Shown here in pieces: positions 60,804 to 64,000 of a stretch of 64,000 bases of DNA. Origin of the DNA: Dyella amyloliquefaciens (GTDB lineage: Bacteria > Pseudomonadota > Gammaproteobacteria > Xanthomonadales > Rhodanobacteraceae); assembly GCF_004296575.1 (NCBI RefSeq), contig NZ_SAYT01000003.1, positions 62,001 to 126,000 of the forward strand, written 5' to 3'. The translations under genes were made by a program, and so were the position numbers. The stretch's first letter is position 1. Each line of letters starts with the position of its first letter. The notes beneath the pieces are model-generated. The model saw only the letters and a program-made list of their open reading frames with translations, did not search any database and had not been told where the DNA came from.

Positions 60804-61678
60804 GCGCGGTACTCCTCGGTGTCTTGCGTGGCGTCGCCTTCATCGGCGTCCGCGTGGGTCGCTGCCTCATCGGCAGTGTCTGTCGGGGTATCGGCGTGCG
60901 GGGCAGCGCCGGGTTCGGTAGAGGCGACTTCCATCGCCTCGGGTTGTTCGTCGGCTGGCGCGTCGGTGACGGCGGCGCCGGTGGTTTCGTCGTCGGCGGG
61001 CGCGGGCGCCTCGTCGTGGGTGTCTTCCACGATGGTGTCGGTTGCTTCGCCGGCCACCACCAGGGTTTCGTTCTCTTCGTCCGGATCGATCGGCAGGTCG
61101 CGCGCCACGCGAACCGGCAGCGGTTCGGGCGCGATGCTCATCTGAGGATCTTCCATGTCGCGGATTTCCGACAGCGGCGGAAGCTCATCCAGCGACTTCA
61201 GGTTGAAGTAGTCGAGGAAGGCGCGGGTGGTGCCGAACAGTGCCGGCTTGCCGGGCACGTCGCGATAGCCCACCACGCGGATCCACTCGCGCTCTTCCAT
61301 CGTCTTGATGATATTGGAAGAGACCACGACGCCGCGGATTTGTTCGATCTCCGGACGGGTGATCGGCTGGCGGTAGGCGATCAGCGCGAGCGTTTCGAGC
61401 AGGGCGCGCGAGTAGCGGCTGGGCTTTTCGGTCCACATCCGCGAAATCCACGGATGCACGTCCTGCTTCACCTGGTAGCGGAAGCCGGAGGCGACCTCGC
61501 GCAGTTCCACGCCGCGGTGGGCGCAGTCTTCGGCGAGTTGCTCCAGGGTCCTGGATATCTCCTCGCGGCCGACTTCGTCCTCTTCGCCGAACAGTTCCAG
61601 CAATTGAGGAACGGTCATCGGCTGGCTGGATGCCAGCAATGCCGCCTCGATGATGGGTTTGAGTTGTTCGATCTGCAT
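60800..61678 (-). CDS. scpB: Segregation and condensation protein B
   Basis: 292 residues. A winged-helix core of about 190 residues (IEQLKPIIEAALLASSQPMTV; SRALLETLALIAYRQPITRPEIEQIRGVVVSSNII; GYRDVPGKPALFGTT) is followed by a 95-residue acidic, Ala/Thr/Asp-rich disordered tail. ScpB partners ScpA in the SMC condensin complex. It is co-transcribed with scpA upstream (50-bp gap) and rluB downstream (ATGA overlap). Confidence 0.93.
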   Translation of the reverse strand: MQIEQLKPIIEAALLASSQPMTVPQLLELFGEEDEVGREEISRTLEQLAEDCAHRGVELREVASGFRYQVKQDVHPWISRMWTEKPSRYSRALLETLALIAYRQPITRPEIEQIRGVVVSSNIIKTMEEREWIRVVGYRDVPGKPALFGTTRAFLDYFNLKSLDELPPLSEIRDMEDPQMSIAPEPLPVRVARDLPIDPDEENETLVVAGEATDTIVEDTHDEAPAPADDETTGAAVTDAPADEQPEAMEVASTEPGAAPHADTPTDTADEAATHADADEGDATQDTEEYRA

Positions 61679-61728
61679 GGCCTCAGTTCGGGTGAGGATG
61701 AATGGATGGGCTTGTGCGGCCAGGGTGT

Positions 61729-62637
61729 TTATTCGACAGCCGCGGCCGGCTCGTCATCGGCGAACAGGTCGCCCGGTTCCTCGGCGTGCGCCGTCTTCGA
61801 GCGCACGTAGATCGCCGACAGCGGTTCTTCCTGCACGATCTCCACCAGCATCTCCTTGGCCAGTTCCAGCATGGCCAGGAAGGTGACCACCACGCCCAGG
61901 CGCCCTTCGCTTATGTCGAACAGCGTCTCGAAGCGATGGAAGCTGGTGTCGTTCAGGCGGCTGAGCAGTTCGCCCATGCGCTGGCGCACACTCAGTGCCT
62001 CGCGCTTGATGGCGTGATGCCCGAACAGCTCGGCGCGGTGCAGCACGTCCTTGAGCGCCAGCAACAACTCCTTCAGTTCCAGCGGCGGCGGCAGCTTGAT
62101 CACCGTCCGTTCGCCCGTGTCCGCATGGGCCGGCGCGAAGTCGCGTTCCATGCGGGGCATCGCCTCGATATCTTCCGCCGCCCTCTTGAAGCGTTCGTAC
62201 TCCTGCAGGCGACGGACCAGCTCGGCGCGGGGATCCTCTTCCATGCCTTCTTCGGCCGGCGGCCGCGGCAACAGCAGCCTCGACTTGATCTCGGCGAGGA
62301 TGGCGGCCATCAGCAGGTATTCCGCTGCCAGCTCCAGCCGCATCACATCGCGCATCATCTCGATGTAATCCATGTACTGCCGGGTGATCTCGGCGACAGG
62401 GATGTCCAGGATGTCCAGGTTCTGCCGGCGGATCAGGTAAAGCAGCAGGTCAAGCGGGCCTTCGAATGCTTCGAGGATGACCTCAAGCGCATCCGGCGGG
62501 ATGTACAGGTCCTGCGGCATCTGCAACAGCGGTTCGCCGCGCACGATGGCCAGCGGCATTTCCTGCTGTTGCGGTACCGACGCGAACGCGTCCTGCGGTG
62601 CTGTGACCGGCTGAGGCTCGACTGGCTCAGTGCTCAT
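61729..62637 (-). CDS. scpA: Segregation and condensation protein A
   Basis: 302-residue kleisin of the bacterial SMC complex. FEGPLDLLLYLIRRQNLDILDIPVAEI is the conserved N-terminal SMC-binding helix region; RLELAAEYLLMAAILAEIKSR follows, and a C-terminal winged helix includes FHRFETLFDISEGRLGVVVTFLAMLEL. It starts at ATG 62637; a TTG one codon upstream is the longest-frame start. First gene of the scpA-scpB-rluB-arsC operon. Confidence 0.93.
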   Translation of the reverse strand: MSTEPVEPQPVTAPQDAFASVPQQQEMPLAIVRGEPLLQMPQDLYIPPDALEVILEAFEGPLDLLLYLIRRQNLDILDIPVAEITRQYMDYIEMMRDVMRLELAAEYLLMAAILAEIKSRLLLPRPPAEEGMEEDPRAELVRRLQEYERFKRAAEDIEAMPRMERDFAPAHADTGERTVIKLPPPLELKELLLALKDVLHRAELFGHHAIKREALSVRQRMGELLSRLNDTSFHRFETLFDISEGRLGVVVTFLAMLELAKEMLVEIVQEEPLSAIYVRSKTAHAEEPGDLFADDEPAAAVE

Positions 62638-62640
62638 CAA

Positions 62641-63106
62641 TACCTGTCGTTGGGCCGCCCACGACGGCCTGCGTTGCTTTCAACACGTTAGGAAAGGTTC
62701 TGTTCCGCCGCATTCGCCTGACGAATGCCCCCGCCCGGATCACGGCCATCAGCTGGCAATCCGTTGAAGCTTTGTTGCGCGATGCCTAGCCGGTGCGCCT
62801 CGCGTCACCGTTACGGGCATGCATGATGAAATCGCGCATCTGGCGTTTCGATCAGGCTGGCCGTAAGCGACCCTTGAGCGCCCTCGGGTGGACTGTGCCA
62901 CTGCAAGAACGCAAGCCACAACGTGACGAAACCTGCGTCACTGGCTTCTCAATCGGTCGGCTGTGTGCATCGGGATGGGTGCCGTAGCGGTCGATCCTGG
63001 TCGACAGTGCGCGCACCCTTATGACCCACGCGTGACCTAGGTTAGCGGCTGCAAGCCTGCAAGTCCAGTGCGCTGATGGACCAGACTGAGGGCAAAATAG
63101 CGGTAC
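62641..63106. other. Divergent gap between scpA and dinB
   Basis: 466 bp between divergently transcribed genes, holding their promoters. The short frames here are not convincing. I see neither an E. coli-type LexA box (CTG-N10-CAG) nor a TTAG-N-CTAA-type palindrome before dinB. Confidence 0.5.
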
Positions 63107-64000
63107 ATGCCGCCCGATGAACGCTCGATCATTCACGTTGATATGGACGCCTTCTATGCGTCCGTGGAGCAACTCGACCAGCCGGAGCTGCGCGGGCGGC
63201 CGGTGATCGTGGGCGGATTGGGTCCGCGCGGCGTGGTCTCCACCTGCAGCTACGAGGCGCGGCCGTTCGGCGTGCGCTCGGCCATGCCGACGGCGCAGGC
63301 CCGGCGGCTGTGCCCCGATGGCATCTACCTGTGGCCGCGCATGGCGCGCTACGAAGAAGTCTCGGTGCAGGTGTTCGAGGTGTTCCACGAAATGACACCG
63401 ATGGTCGAGGGCCTGTCGCTGGATGAGGCCTTCCTGGACGTCAGCGCCAGCCTGCGCCTGCTGGGCTCGATGGAGGCCATCGGGCGTCGCATCAAGGATG
63501 CCATCCATGAGCGCACTCGGCTCGTGGCTTCGGTGGGGATGGGCCCCAACAAGCTGCTGGCCAAACTGGCCAGTGAGCTGTCCAAGCCGGACGGCTTGCA
63601 CCGCATCACGGCGCAGCACGCAGCGCAGGAACTCGCGCCGCTGCCGGTCGGGAGGCTGTGGACGGTAGGCAAGGTGACCGAGGAATCACTGCATCGCATC
63701 GGCGTGCGTACCATCGGTGAATTGGCAGCATGTGACACAGTGCGTCTGACCCGAGCGTTGGGACGTCAGGCCGACGTCCTCCAGGCATTGGCGCGCGGAG
63801 AGGATGCTCGCGACGTGGAGCCCGATCAGGCCGAGCAATCGATCGGTGCCGAGCACACTTTCGACACGGATCTGGCGGACCTGGCCATGGCGGAATCCTG
63901 GCTGCTGCGCCACTGTGAGCGCATCGCCGCACGTGCCCGCCAGCGTGGCCTCACCGGCAGGACGGTCACGGTGAAACTGCGCGAACCGCCCTTCGTCACC
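63107..64000 (+). CDS. dinB: DNA polymerase IV, 5' part (runs off the window)
   Basis: 298 codons are present with no stop. The Y-family polymerase core is clear: IIHVDMDAFYASVEQ (first catalytic Asp and steric gate), YEARPFGVRSAMPTAQA, SLDEAFLDVSAS (catalytic Asp-Glu), VGMGPNKLLAKLASELSKPDG and the helix-hairpin-helix-like thumb with LWTVGKVTEESLHRIGVRTI. DinB performs error-prone lesion bypass. The start ATG 63107 gives a normal N-terminus. About 60 residues of the little-finger domain are missing beyond the edge. Confidence 0.95.
   Translation, partial: MPPDERSIIHVDMDAFYASVEQLDQPELRGRPVIVGGLGPRGVVSTCSYEARPFGVRSAMPTAQARRLCPDGIYLWPRMARYEEVSVQVFEVFHEMTPMVEGLSLDEAFLDVSASLRLLGSMEAIGRRIKDAIHERTRLVASVGMGPNKLLAKLASELSKPDGLHRITAQHAAQELAPLPVGRLWTVGKVTEESLHRIGVRTIGELAACDTVRLTRALGRQADVLQALARGEDARDVEPDQAEQSIGAEHTFDTDLADLAMAESWLLRHCERIAARARQRGLTGRTVTVKLREPPFVT

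Noticed and set aside
58935-61145. 736-residue plus-strand ORF opposite arsC, rluB and scpB
   Set aside because: Ala/Ala-Thr-rich shadow of the Gly-rich rluB tail; three real genes lie on the other strand.
62793-62987. 64-residue ORF between scpA and dinB
   Set aside because: No ribosome site, no recognisable pattern, and it sits in a divergent promoter gap.

Overview
This is high-GC chromosomal DNA from a gammaproteobacterium of the Xanthomonadales, most likely Rhodanobacteraceae (Dyella/Rhodanobacter/Luteibacter type). The evidence is the gene content and order (YfhM-type alpha-2-macroglobulin next to pbpC, scpA-scpB-rluB, aguA-aguB, yheS-recJ) and the intergenic repeats of the 'gtgggagcgcac' type seen in this group. 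No phage, insertion sequence or CRISPR array was seen. Apart from one repeat-rich intergenic island, the window is densely packed core and accessory chromosome.

Layout. 1-4016: surface polysaccharide block (3' end of lapB, a WecA/MraY-like sugar-phosphate transferase, a FlaA1/WbpM-type nucleotide-sugar dehydratase, galU). 4349-12820: alpha-2-macroglobulin plus penicillin-binding protein 1C. 12908-18241: FAD oxidoreductase, tRNA-binding protein, a divergent MFS pump/TetR pair with twin operators, an MBL hydrolase and a pirin. 18516-18941: tRNA-Gly, tRNA-Cys and tRNA-Leu. 19369-27107: GacA-type regulator, RNase E, RluC, a membrane protein, pterin dehydratase and NfuA. 27180-32651: two small cytochromes c, a GH18 enzyme, a TraB-family membrane protein and the agmatine-to-putrescine pair aguB/aguA. 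32806-37874: a small secreted protein, yheS, a hypothetical gene and recJ.

37879-50572 is the most unusual part. A membrane histidine kinase, two LuxR/NarL-type response regulators and one receiver-only protein sit among secreted, lipoprotein and outer-membrane genes (DUF3300, DUF2950, an Omp85-like barrel, another barrel, a lipoprotein and a glycine-zipper protein). Six copies of a previously unlabelled dyad, GTA-N4-TAC, lie upstream of genes here: upstream of both divergent transcripts of the OMP/DUF3300 pair, the Omp85-like gene, the kinase, the receiver-only gene and a small ORF. In the three best cases a -10-like hexamer follows at nearly the same distance. I infer a self-contained, autoregulated envelope regulon and consider it the best candidate for an undescribed system in this window.

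50665-64000: amidohydrolase, a repeat island with an inverted pair of REP-like elements (REPIN-like), azoreductase with a divergent LysR regulator, the methionine-salvage pair ybdL-yafV, a two-domain aspartic protease diverging by only 14 bp from a DUF2975/XRE pair, the scpA-scpB-rluB-arsC operon, and the 5' part of dinB running off the right edge. Start codons were moved from the longest ORF wherever a signal peptide, ribosome site, overlap or promoter indicated it. All family assignments come from reading motifs; no database search was run.
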